A stretch of 32,559 bases of DNA from Desulfobacterales bacterium GWB2_56_26 (GCA_001799365.1 MGTI01000041.1:1-32559), one strand, 5' to 3'; positions 17,591 to 24,895 are shown, numbered from the stretch's first letter. Notes: generated by a model not told the origin, from the letters alone. Translations and numbers: made by a program.

Positions 17591-17967
17591 TAGGTGTTCC
17601 CAACAGTCCAATGAGAGAAAATGATACGGATTTGCCTTTGCTCAGAGTGGCGCAGGCTCTTGCCGATAATAGCTGCTTTTCGGGCAGGAAATCGAGCTTT
17701 TTTGCTCTGGCACTGATTTCTTTCAGCAATGCATCGGGGTTTGCCCCGGTTGCGGCGCGGCCGGCGTCCGCCGCGCAGGACTGGCAGACAGACCGGTTCG
17801 GGATTATCGTTGAATCTGTTGGGAAATCCAAGATGCCGCGATTTCACGTGAAGGGGTTGCAGGTCCAGCATAATTTTTTTTTGGACATTTGCCTGGAATG
17901 ACCGGCCGGAGTAAAATAGAAGAAGAAGAGTCCCGGCGGCCGCCGACGGGAAAATGGGGGCTAACTC
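17591..17967. other. Intergenic region between the WYL regulator and the APH-like kinase
   Basis: This 377-base divergent spacer should hold promoters for both flanking genes, but none is clear by eye. It includes a 10-base palindrome TTCACGTGAA (17843-17852) and a run of nine T residues near 17874-17882. Short ORFs on both strands (for example 17611-17901 plus) have no recognised family or ribosome-binding site and are not called. Confidence 0.45.
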
Positions 17968-18981
17968 ATGCGGAACATCCCGGAATATATCGATTATCTT
18001 TTGGCACCGTCCTGCTATCCGCATAAGGCAGACGACACCCACCTGGTGCAGACTCATATTTCCTTTGTGATCCTGGCCGGCGACTACGTCTATAAATGGA
18101 AGAAGCCGGTCAACTTTGGGTTTGTCAACTTTTCCACGCTGGCCGGAAGGAAATACTTCTGCGAGGAGGAACTGCGTCTGAACCGGCGGCTCTGTCCCGA
18201 GATCTATCTCGGACTGACCTGGGTCAGCCGCGAGGGTGGAGTCTTTCGCTTGGAGGGGGGCGGCGAAATCGTCGAATATGGGGTGAAGATGGCGCGCATG
18301 CCGGAAGAAGCGATGATGAGCCGGATCCTTGCTGCGGGCGGGGTCCGGAAGGAACACCTCGATACCCTGGTCGGGATCCTTGTGCCGTTTTACCGGCAGG
18401 CCGACGGCGGGGAGCGGGTGCGGGCCAATGGCCGGGCGGAGGCGGTGGCCCATAACATCTTCGACAATTTTGCCCAGACCGCGCGGTTTGTCGGGGACAC
18501 GGCGCTTGGCACCGACCGATTCGCCACGATCAAGGCCTACGCGGAGCGGTTCCTCGCGCGGGGGGAACTGTTCGCCGAGCGCATCGCCGCAGGAGCTGTC
18601 CGCGATTGCCACGGCGATCTCTATTCGGGCAATATCTGCCTGGCCGACAAGGTTTATATTTTCGACTGCATCGAATTCAACGAGAACCTGCGCTTCATCG
18701 ATTATGCAGCCGACGTGGCCTTTCTGGCCATGGACCTCGATTTTCATGGTTACGCCGGTTTAAGCGAATATTTCATCGACCGGTTCATCGCCCTGTCGGG
18801 CGATCCGGGCTTGCTCAAGATGCTCAATTTCTATAAATGTTATCGGGCCTATGTGCGGGGCAAGGTGGGCGTGCTGACGGCCGTCGACCCGGCGGTCGAG
18901 CAACATGCAGCCGAGGCCGCCCTGGCCACGGCCGCAAAATATTTCCGATTGGCGGAGGCGTATGCCGAAAGGCAAAACTGA
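17968..18981 (+). CDS. Aminoglycoside phosphotransferase-like kinase domain protein
   Basis: A 337-residue protein with an APH/choline-kinase-like fold. The nucleotide-binding part includes GDYVYKWKKPV, with a Lys at the usual ATP-contact place. The catalytic loop is RDCHGDLYSGNI (Brenner-type HxDxxxxN) and the metal-binding Asp lies in IFDCIEFN. The downstream helices contain DYAADVAFLAMDLD. The substrate is unknown; this group is not reliably linked to antibiotic resistance. In relatives I recall, this domain is fused to a C-terminal P-loop kinase domain. Here the two are separate ORFs that overlap by 20 bases (18962-18981) in different frames. The start ATG follows a GGGGGC-rich stretch. 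Confidence 0.85.
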   Translation: MRNIPEYIDYLLAPSCYPHKADDTHLVQTHISFVILAGDYVYKWKKPVNFGFVNFSTLAGRKYFCEEELRLNRRLCPEIYLGLTWVSREGGVFRLEGGGEIVEYGVKMARMPEEAMMSRILAAGGVRKEHLDTLVGILVPFYRQADGGERVRANGRAEAVAHNIFDNFAQTARFVGDTALGTDRFATIKAYAERFLARGELFAERIAAGAVRDCHGDLYSGNICLADKVYIFDCIEFNENLRFIDYAADVAFLAMDLDFHGYAGLSEYFIDRFIALSGDPGLLKMLNFYKCYRAYVRGKVGVLTAVDPAVEQHAAEAALATAAKYFRLAEAYAERQN

Positions 18982-19594
18982 TTCGAGAAAGCGGATAGTG
19001 GTCTTCATGGGGATGATCGCTTCGGGCAAAAGCTATCTGGCCGGGGCCTGGGCGGGACGGCACGGCTGTCCGTATTTCAATACCGATGTGATCCGCAAGA
19101 CCCTTGCCGGAATCGATGCCACCGAATCCCGGCCGGAGGAGGCGGGGCAGGGGATCTATTCCGCCGAATACACCCGCAGGACCTATGATGCCATGCTGGT
19201 TTCGGCCGAAGAGAGACTTCGGGATCCCGCTGTTTCATGCGTGGTGCTGGACGGTTCGTACCAGTCCGAGGCGGAGCGTGACCGGGTGCGCAGAACTTTT
19301 GAGAAAACGGCCCGGGTGGTCTTCGTCATGTGCAGCTGCAAGGAGACGGTGACCAAAGCGCGGCTGGCCGAGAGAGCCGCCGACCCGGCCTCCGTTTCCG
19401 ACGGGCGCTGGGAGATATATCTCGCCCAGAAGGACGCTTTCGAATTTCCCGAGGAACTGCCGGTTGAGCAGTTTCGCCGGCTTGACACCGATGGTCCGCT
19501 CGACGTTTTGCTTGGGCAACTCGATGCCCTTCTCCAGCAGGATGCCGCAGGTTGTGGCGGGGATAAGACTGAGAGGAAAGGACTGAGGACTTAG
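18962..19594 (+). CDS. AAA/P-loop kinase-like protein (zeta-toxin/APS-kinase-like fold)
   Basis: A 210-residue P-loop protein. Walker A is GMIASGKS (about residues 16-23), followed by FNTDVIRK, typical of small-molecule kinases, and a hydrophobic strand with Asp (CVVLDGSYQ). It begins inside the end of the APH-like gene, +1 relative to that frame, and the two normally make one bifunctional protein. Translational coupling or ribosomal frameshifting are both possible. The last codons run into the repeat at 19577-19665, giving an odd C-terminus (KGLRT). Confidence 0.82.
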   Translation: MPKGKTDSRKRIVVFMGMIASGKSYLAGAWAGRHGCPYFNTDVIRKTLAGIDATESRPEEAGQGIYSAEYTRRTYDAMLVSAEERLRDPAVSCVVLDGSYQSEAERDRVRRTFEKTARVVFVMCSCKETVTKARLAERAADPASVSDGRWEIYLAQKDAFEFPEELPVEQFRRLDTDGPLDVLLGQLDALLQQDAAGCGGDKTERKGLRT

Positions 19595-19665
19595 GACTGA
19601 GGACTGAGAAATGCAAGGACTGTAGGGGCTAAAGATTTTTCGCCCCTACCCTCAGTCCTCAGTCC
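19577..19665. repeat. Nested palindromic repeat element, likely bidirectional terminator
   Basis: Outer arms of 15 bp (19594-19608 and 19651-19665, built from GGACTGA units) are perfect reverse complements. An inner 8-bp arm GTAGGGGC (19622-19629) pairs with GCCCCTAC (19642-19649). A further GGACTGAGGAC copy lies at 19580-19590 inside the end of the P-loop kinase gene. The element fills the gap between two convergent genes. Its core recurs at 30645-30668. Confidence 0.75.
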
Positions 19666-19685
19666 TTTTGCCTCAGTCCCTTTAC

Positions 19686-20963
19686 TTAATAATTGAGATC
19701 GAAGGTCAGGAAGACGTCGCTGTTGGATTTCTCCGTCAGCGTTATTTCTTCCGCCGCTCCGTAAGTCGCGGTCCGTTTATCGTGTTTGCCGATAATGGAG
19801 AACTGCAGGTTGTCGGTCAGGTTGATCCCTAGCTTGACCCCCATGTTCAACGAACTGAGCATGTTGTTCTCGGTCGCCGCCCCAAGGGTGTTATCCTGGT
19901 CTGAGTACTGCAGGAGCATCGACAACGACCAGCGGTTGTCGGGGGTCAGCAGGGTGTTGAGGCCGAGGGTCCTGGTGGGGGCATCGAAAAGGTCGGAAGT
20001 GCCGTTTTCCAGGGAGTAATCGAAATAGGTGATGGACGGGGTAATCAAGAGCCAGTCGCTGGGCTGGAAATTGCTGGCCAGTTTCACTCCCTGCCTCACC
20101 CCGGTTTCGGACGAGCCGTCATCCAGCCGATAGCTCATATTTCGGGTTGAGGAATCGAAACCCGGAATGGCAGTGGAACCGTCGAAGGTCTCGTGAATGG
20201 CAGTGAAATTCATGTTGAAGCCGTCGGCCAGGGCATGGTCGTAGCCCACCTCGTAGAGATTGAGATGCGACTGATCCGTGCCCAGATCATAGGAACCGTC
20301 GGTAACGGTGTTGAAATCGACCTGCAGCAGGGTGGATGATTCGGTTCGAAATTCATCGCGGGTGAAGCCGGTCAATGTGCCATTCTGATGGAGAGGTATT
20401 TCCACAGAGCTCTCAAATCGCACCTGGCTGGCCTCGCCGCCGGATTTCAGGGCCAAATGCCGTTTCGAGCCGACAAATCGCTTCTTCCAGTAACGGTCGT
20501 CAAGGCTTGACACCATCACGCCATTGCTGCTGCTGGCATGAATGAATTGGCCGTCGGACAGGTAGACGCCGACATGGTTGATCCTCTTTTTCTTGTAGCC
20601 AAAGAAGATCAGATCGCCGGGCTGCAGGTCGCGTGTGGCGATCTTCTGCAGGTCCGAGGATCGAAATTGGTTCACGGAGTTGTGCGGCAGATCAATGCCG
20701 AACAGCCGATCGTAGATCATTCGGGCAAAACCGGAACAGTCGAGGCCCCGGGTCGAGGTTCCACCCTTGCGGTAGGGGATACCGAGGAATTCTTTGGCTT
20801 CGCTTTCAAACTCATGCTCGGTCAGTCCATAGGAGGAGAGCGGAGAGTCTGAATTCTTTTTTCCCATGGCGAAGGCGACGGGGGAGGATACGGTGATGAG
20901 TGTGCTGCAAACGACGCAAATGATGCTTTTGGATAAGGAAAAGTGTCGAATTTGTCTTTGCAT
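19686..20963 (-). CDS. NlpC/P60 peptidase fused to an outer-membrane beta-barrel-like domain
   Basis: A 425-residue exported protein. A signal peptide (residues 1-32, ending SPVAFA) precedes an NlpC/P60 cysteine peptidase domain (about 45-175). The catalytic Cys is Cys76 (GLDCSGFARM), the His is His130 (INHVGVYL), and His142 (FIHASS) is a third polar residue. Such domains cut cell-wall peptide bonds. The remaining 240 or so residues are rich in alternating polar and hydrophobic strands and end in an aromatic residue (FLTFDLNY), the usual C-terminal sign of an outer-membrane barrel. I infer a barrel-anchored peptidoglycan hydrolase facing the periplasm. The ATG at 20963 has a poor ribosome-binding site but gives a complete signal peptide. 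Confidence 0.82.
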   Translation of the reverse strand: MQRQIRHFSLSKSIICVVCSTLITVSSPVAFAMGKKNSDSPLSSYGLTEHEFESEAKEFLGIPYRKGGTSTRGLDCSGFARMIYDRLFGIDLPHNSVNQFRSSDLQKIATRDLQPGDLIFFGYKKKRINHVGVYLSDGQFIHASSSNGVMVSSLDDRYWKKRFVGSKRHLALKSGGEASQVRFESSVEIPLHQNGTLTGFTRDEFRTESSTLLQVDFNTVTDGSYDLGTDQSHLNLYEVGYDHALADGFNMNFTAIHETFDGSTAIPGFDSSTRNMSYRLDDGSSETGVRQGVKLASNFQPSDWLLITPSITYFDYSLENGTSDLFDAPTRTLGLNTLLTPDNRWSLSMLLQYSDQDNTLGAATENNMLSSLNMGVKLGINLTDNLQFSIIGKHDKRTATYGAAEEITLTEKSNSDVFLTFDLNY

Positions 20964-21257
20964 TGGCCCAATTGTATTTTTTTTCTATCTGGAACGGAGC
21001 TGCCAGCTTCCGTAACACCGCCTCTCACGGTGTAAAACAAACAGCAAAACAGTAAGGATTGTTGTGGCAATTAACAAATAATAGTAGTCAAATTGCCATC
21101 TCCGGGAAATGCGTAACGCCTTTCCGGCAAACATTAATTCCCCCAGGAGATAGTATATTCCGGGGGGGCTTGTCAACCTTCAATCCTCCTTTTCGGAAGA
21201 AAAAATGAAATGAATTCGGTACTCTCAGACTATTGTTAGGCGAAATCACCGACTGAT

Positions 21258-21280
21258 CGCACCGATTGTGCGGCTTTTTT
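21258..21280 (+). terminator. Intrinsic terminator-like hairpin without an upstream gene
   Basis: CGCAC (21258-21262) pairs with GTGCG (21268-21272) and is followed by GC and six T residues (21275-21280), the form of a plus-strand intrinsic terminator. No plus-strand coding gene precedes it, so it may end a small RNA or a short leader, or be chance. Confidence 0.4.
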
Positions 21281-21364
21281 GAGAGTGCTATGGACGCTTG
21301 TGCCGCCTCTTGTTGGGAATCATCCTCAATAATGATTTGATAAAAATGTGTTGCTTTTCCTCCG

Positions 21365-21393
21365 TTGACAGGCAGGTCTGGCTCGATTTAAAT
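21365..21393 (+). promoter_or_regulatory. Sigma-70 promoter for the dienelactone hydrolase family gene
   Basis: A perfect -35 box TTGACA (21365-21370), an exact 17-base spacer and -10 box TTAAAT (21388-21393) lie about 80 bases ahead of the ATG at 21473. This is one of the best promoter matches in the window. Confidence 0.6.
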
Positions 21394-21472
21394 TGAAAGT
21401 CAATTGGGACGTGCATTATCGGAGGAGATTTGGACGTTCATTTGCAACAACCTGTATAATGGGAGGAGTGCC

Positions 21473-22333
21473 ATGGATCGAGAGGTGAGAGAACTGTATG
21501 CCAGATACCGGGGGGATGAGATCAATCGCCGCCAGTTCCTGGAAAAGCTGGCAATCATCGCCGGGGGAGTGGCTGCCGCCTATGCCCTGTTGCCTCTGCT
21601 GGAAAGCGATGTAGCCCAGGCGACAATCGTGGCCGCAGACGATATCCGGCTGATGACCGAGCCGGTAACCTATAAAGGCGCTAAGGGAGAAATACGGGGG
21701 TATCTCGCCCGGCCGAATGACGCAGGCAAACTGCCGGGCGTGGTTGTGGTCCATGAGAACCGGGGCCTCAATACCCATATCGAGGATGTCACCAGGCGGC
21801 TCGCCCTGGCGGGCTTTCTGGCTTTTGCCCCGGATGCGCTGTCCCGGGAGGGCGGTTCGCCCGTCGACCCGGAGCAGGCTATCGCCATGATCAAAAACCT
21901 GGATATGGATGAGACCGTGAAAAATTTCGCCGCGGCCGCCGCCTACCTGAAAACCCATCCCCGGTCCACCGGCAAGGTTGGGGTGGTCGGCTTTTGCTGG
22001 GGCGGGGCGATGGCGAATCTGATGGCCGTTCACTCCCCCGATATCATTGCCGCCGTACCCTATTACGGTAAGGCGCCGCAGCCGGAAGACGTGGCCAAAA
22101 TCAAGGCTTCGCTGCTTCTCCATTACGCCGGCAACGATGAGCGCATCAATAAGGATATCCCGGCATTCAAAGAGGCGCTGACGAAAAACAAGATTGATTT
22201 CCAGATCCACATGTACGAGGGAGCAGAACATGCTTTCAATAACGATACCAACCGCGAACGGTATAACAAGGTGGCGGCGGAACTGGCCTGGACCCGGACC
22301 ATCGAGTTCCTGGACAAAAAGTTGAAGGGCTGA
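21473..22333 (+). CDS. Dienelactone hydrolase family protein with Tat-type signal
   Basis: A 286-residue alpha/beta hydrolase. The N-terminus has a twin-arginine motif (NRRQFLEKLAIIAGG) before a hydrophobic stretch, suggesting Tat export or membrane anchoring. The catalytic triad is visible: Cys175 in the nucleophile elbow GFCWGG, Asp222 in GNDERIN and His253 in GAEHAFNN. The Cys nucleophile is typical of dienelactone hydrolases, but many members have other or unknown substrates (compare E. coli YghX), and no aromatic degradation gene is nearby. The ATG at 21473 follows a strong GGGAGGAG site; in-frame codons to 21404 lack one. It converges on the radical SAM gene. Confidence 0.92.
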   Translation: MDREVRELYARYRGDEINRRQFLEKLAIIAGGVAAAYALLPLLESDVAQATIVAADDIRLMTEPVTYKGAKGEIRGYLARPNDAGKLPGVVVVHENRGLNTHIEDVTRRLALAGFLAFAPDALSREGGSPVDPEQAIAMIKNLDMDETVKNFAAAAAYLKTHPRSTGKVGVVGFCWGGAMANLMAVHSPDIIAAVPYYGKAPQPEDVAKIKASLLLHYAGNDERINKDIPAFKEALTKNKIDFQIHMYEGAEHAFNNDTNRERYNKVAAELAWTRTIEFLDKKLKG

Positions 22334-22355
22334 GCAGGGCGGCGAAAGATTGCCC

Positions 22356-23576
22356 CTATTTTCGCCCGCAGCATTTCTTGTATTTCCGGCCGCTGCCGCA
22401 CGGGCAGGGATCGTTCCTGCCGGTGTGGCCCGGTCGGCCGTCGGTTTGGCTTTGCTGTCGCCATTGTCTGGCTACCGCCTGCACGAAGGGCGTGCAGTGG
22501 TTGAAAAAGAGCTTGTAGCCGGCACAGAGGTAGTTCAGTTTTTCAGTTTCGTTCCCGCCTGTCACGAACCGGTTTTTCGGACATTCGCCGTTACACATCG
22601 CGAGCACCTCGCAGGACCGGCAGCTTCGCGGCAGTGAGGTGCGTTTAGCCGCACCGAACCTTCGCAGCCGTTCCGAGCCGAGAATCTCGGCGAGGGGCTC
22701 GTCCGCGATATTGCCCACCCACCATCCCGGTTCGACAAAATGGTCGCAGGCGTAGACGTCGCCGCCCGCTTCGACCACCGGAATATCGCCGCAGGTCGGC
22801 CGGAAAAGACAGAGGGAATGGTCCTGGCCAAAGGCGGCCCTGGCCGCTTCTTCGAAGATCTGCATCTTGACGGTGCCGATATCGCTCGCCCGCCACTCGT
22901 CGAATATGGTGCAGAGGAAGGCGCCGAATTCCTCCGGCGGTACGGTCCGGTCGCTGACCCCATTCTCCAGCGGTTCGACCAGGGGCAGAAAACTGAGGTG
23001 GGTGGCCCCGATCGACTTGAAAAAACGGTACACCTGCAGGGGAAACATGACGTTATGACCGTTCACCACACAGAGGATGTCGGTGGGGATCCGGTGGTCG
23101 GCCAGGACCCGGTAGCCGCGCATCGCCGCCGCATGCGACCCCTGGCCCAGCCGGTCCGTCCGATAGACGTCGTGAATTGCCTCCGGCCCGTCGAGGCTCA
23201 GGCCCACGGTAAAGCGGTGTTCGGCCAGGAATCGGCCCCAGTCGTCGGTGAGCAGCGTTCCGTTGGTCTGGATGCCGTTGGTTATGTGCTTGCCTGGTGG
23301 GCAATGCTTCTGCTGCAGCTCGATAATCCGGCGGAAACGGTCGATGCCGAGCAGGGTCGGCTCCCCGCCGTGCCAGGAGAAGCGCACATTGTTGCCTGGA
23401 TAGGCTTCGATATGGCCCCGGATGTATTTCTCCAGGAGATCTTCCGTCATCTGCGGCGCAGGTTCGGTAGGAAAGATGCTCTCTTTCCTGAGATAGTAGC
23501 AATAGCTGCAGTTCAGGTTGCAGCGATAGCTGACCGGTTTGGCGAAGATCTGGAAATCGGGTGGGGTTTTAGTCAT
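22356..23576 (-). CDS. Anaerobic sulfatase-maturase-like radical SAM/SPASM protein with SEC-C tail
   Basis: A 406-residue radical SAM enzyme. The cluster motif CNLNCSYCYY (Cys19, Cys23, Cys26) lies close to the start. WHGGEPTLLG and the segment QTNGTLL follow, both typical of anaerobic sulfatase-maturating enzymes, which oxidise Cys or Ser to formylglycine. A SPASM domain with further cysteines (CRSCEVLAMCNGECPKN) binds auxiliary clusters. The last 20 or so residues form a SEC-C zinc motif (NDPCPCGSGRKYKKCCG), an addition not needed for maturase activity. No sulfatase gene is in the window, so the substrate is open. The ATG at 23576 gives the family start; the frame is open to 23738 but would run over the hydrogenase promoter region. 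Confidence 0.88.
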   Translation of the reverse strand: MTKTPPDFQIFAKPVSYRCNLNCSYCYYLRKESIFPTEPAPQMTEDLLEKYIRGHIEAYPGNNVRFSWHGGEPTLLGIDRFRRIIELQQKHCPPGKHITNGIQTNGTLLTDDWGRFLAEHRFTVGLSLDGPEAIHDVYRTDRLGQGSHAAAMRGYRVLADHRIPTDILCVVNGHNVMFPLQVYRFFKSIGATHLSFLPLVEPLENGVSDRTVPPEEFGAFLCTIFDEWRASDIGTVKMQIFEEAARAAFGQDHSLCLFRPTCGDIPVVEAGGDVYACDHFVEPGWWVGNIADEPLAEILGSERLRRFGAAKRTSLPRSCRSCEVLAMCNGECPKNRFVTGGNETEKLNYLCAGYKLFFNHCTPFVQAVARQWRQQSQTDGRPGHTGRNDPCPCGSGRKYKKCCGRK

Positions 23577-23731
23577 CGCTTTCTTTCGTGCCCAAATTAT
23601 GGAATCAGGCGGCATTCCCGACATAGATATACAAACGGGGACCGTGCCCCTCTCATCCTCTTCTGTATGCCGCCTCTTAGGTTCTTTATCAAGGAATTTC
23701 CCATTGAACAGATGAACAGATGACACCGATA

Positions 23732-23760
23732 TTGACATCCCCCGGCATATCCTCGATACT
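23732..23760 (+). promoter_or_regulatory. Sigma-70 promoter of the hydrogenase signalling operon
   Basis: A perfect -35 box TTGACA (23732-23737), an exact 17-base spacer and -10 box GATACT (23755-23760) predict a start near 23767. That leaves a leader of about 55 bases to the GTG at 23822. Confidence 0.6.
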
Positions 23761-23798
23761 GGTATAAAAAATAGCTTTAATGGATTTTATACCTGTAT
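23756..23798. promoter_or_regulatory. Dyad overlapping the -10 box and start of the hydrogenase operon
   Basis: Bases 23756-23769 (ATACTGGTATAAAA) and 23785-23798 (TTTTATACCTGTAT) are inverted repeats with one mismatch in 14; the inner 9 bp are perfect, and the spacer is 15 bases. Because it spans the -10 box and the predicted start, it could be a repressor operator, or a hairpin at the 5' end of the mRNA. Confidence 0.55.
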
Positions 23799-23821
23799 TT
23801 GGGGACACTGGAGCGATAAAC

Positions 23822-24757
23822 GTGAAAACTGCGTATTGGTTGCAGGGCGGTGGCTGTGGCGGGGATACCTTCTCCTTTCTGGGCAGTGAATATCCGGATG
23901 TGATCGAACTGTTTCAAGGTCTCGACATCCGGCTGCTCTGGCACGCCTCGCTCTCTCCTCTCTCCCCCAGGGAACACGAACAGCTGCTGGAGGATCTCCT
24001 CGCCGGCAGGCGGCCCCTCGACATCCTCCTGGTGGAGGGCTCGGTCATTTGCGGTCCGGCCGGGACCGGGATGTTTCACACCAAGGACGGCCACCCCAAG
24101 AAGGAACTGATCTACAGCCTGGCATCGCTCGCTCAGGTGGTGATCGCCGTCGGTACCTGCGCGTCGTTCGGCGGTTTCGGCGCCGACGATATCATCGAGG
24201 CGCGCGGCTTGCAGTTCACCAAAAAAAGTCGCGGCGGCTTTCTCGGCGAGGATTTTACCGCCAGGTCCGGCCAGCCGGTGATCAATCTGGCCGGCTGCCC
24301 CTGCCATCACGATGTCATCGCCGGAGCCCTCATTGCCGCGGTGAGCGGCGTGACCCTACCCCTCGACAAATTTCAGCGGCCCCTGGAATGGTACGGAAGC
24401 ACCGTGCATCAGGGTTGCACCCGCAACGAGTACCACGAGTACCGGGTCGAGGAATCGGATTTCGGTGAGATGGGCTGTCTCTTTTTCCATATGGGCTGCG
24501 CCGGCCCGTTGGTGCCGGGGCCCTGCAACAAGCTGCTGTGGAATCAGCAGTCGTCGAAACCGCGGGTCGGGGTGCCGTGCTTCGGCTGCACCGATCCCGA
24601 ATTTCCGCGGGCCACGCCGTTTTTCCAGACGCCCAACATCGAGGGGATTCCGCTCTCCCTGCCGATGGGGGTCAACCGGGCCCATTACATGGTATATAAA
24701 GGTATGGCGGCCGCCGCGGCGCCCGAACACCTGAAGAATCGGGTCTCGAAGGTTTGA
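23822..24757 (+). CDS. [NiFe]-hydrogenase small subunit, cytosolic, group 2-like
   Basis: A 311-residue electron-transfer subunit for three iron-sulfur clusters. There is no Tat signal; the protein begins KTAYWLQGGGCGGDTFSFL, like cyanobacterial HupS or sensory HupU/HoxB. Candidate proximal ligands are Cys12, the Cys of VGTCASFGG and a Cys of AGCPCHHD. The usual second Cys of the first motif is replaced by Asp15. The distal cluster is given by VHQGCTRNEY with GEMGC and HMGC, the medial by GPCNK and PCFGC. GTG at 23822 is chosen because GGAG lies eight bases upstream and it gives the family start; the in-frame ATG at 23780 falls within the promoter dyad. It heads an operon with the large subunit, a protease, a kinase and a cyclase, which points to H2 sensing over energy metabolism. 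Confidence 0.93.
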   Translation: MKTAYWLQGGGCGGDTFSFLGSEYPDVIELFQGLDIRLLWHASLSPLSPREHEQLLEDLLAGRRPLDILLVEGSVICGPAGTGMFHTKDGHPKKELIYSLASLAQVVIAVGTCASFGGFGADDIIEARGLQFTKKSRGGFLGEDFTARSGQPVINLAGCPCHHDVIAGALIAAVSGVTLPLDKFQRPLEWYGSTVHQGCTRNEYHEYRVEESDFGEMGCLFFHMGCAGPLVPGPCNKLLWNQQSSKPRVGVPCFGCTDPEFPRATPFFQTPNIEGIPLSLPMGVNRAHYMVYKGMAAAAAPEHLKNRVSKV

Positions 24758-24780
24758 AATTTCTCGGGGTTAAAAGCTTC

Positions 24781-24873
24781 GTGGGGTCAAATCTTTATCT
24801 TTGACATTTTCTCCCACCTAGCGATTTAAAAGGAAAACAGAAAAAAATGTCAAAGATAAAGATTTGACCCCAC
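24781..24873. repeat. REP/MITE-like element with 30-bp perfect inverted arms inside the hydrogenase operon
   Basis: Bases 24781-24810 are the exact reverse complement of 24844-24873; the arm begins GTGGGGTCAAATCTTTATC. A 33-base loop separates them. The element fills most of the 138-base gap between the small- and large-subunit genes, leaving 22 bases before the large-subunit ATG. I recall GGGGTCAAATC-type palindromes as dispersed elements in anaerobic proteobacteria, sometimes linked to REP-associated tyrosine transposases; no transposase is present here. In mRNA it would form a very stable hairpin. Confidence 0.85.
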
Positions 24874-24895
24874 CCAATATAGGTAGGTAACCGGC

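Larger units (their letters stand above)
20964..21472. other. Divergent intergenic region between NlpC/P60-barrel and DLH genes
   Basis: These 509 bases contain no credible gene. They hold a possible minus-strand promoter (TTGACA at 21176-21171 and TACTAT at 21155-21150, spacing only 15), the orphan terminator-like hairpin at 21258-21280, and the DLH promoter at 21365-21393. A longer-range pair, ACTCTCA at 21221-21227 with TGAGAGT at 21280-21286, encloses the hairpin. Confidence 0.5.

Noticed and set aside
17611-17901. Plus-strand 96-codon ORF upstream of the APH-like gene
   Set aside because: There is no ribosome-binding site or recognised family, and it covers the region where the divergent promoters should be.
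21060-21160. Possible c-di-GMP (GEMM-like) riboswitch upstream of the NlpC/P60-barrel gene
   Set aside because: Some GEMM-like words occur on the minus strand (for example GGAAAGGCGTTACGCA), but the conserved core and tetraloop arrangement do not line up.
21455-21460. TATAAT just before the DLH gene as its -10 box
   Set aside because: Transcription from it would start at or inside the ribosome-binding site; the TTGACA/TTAAAT pair upstream is a better promoter.
23780-23821. Upstream ATG as start of the hydrogenase small subunit
   Set aside because: It lies in the loop of the promoter dyad without a ribosome-binding site; GTG 23822 has GGAG at good spacing and the family N-terminus.
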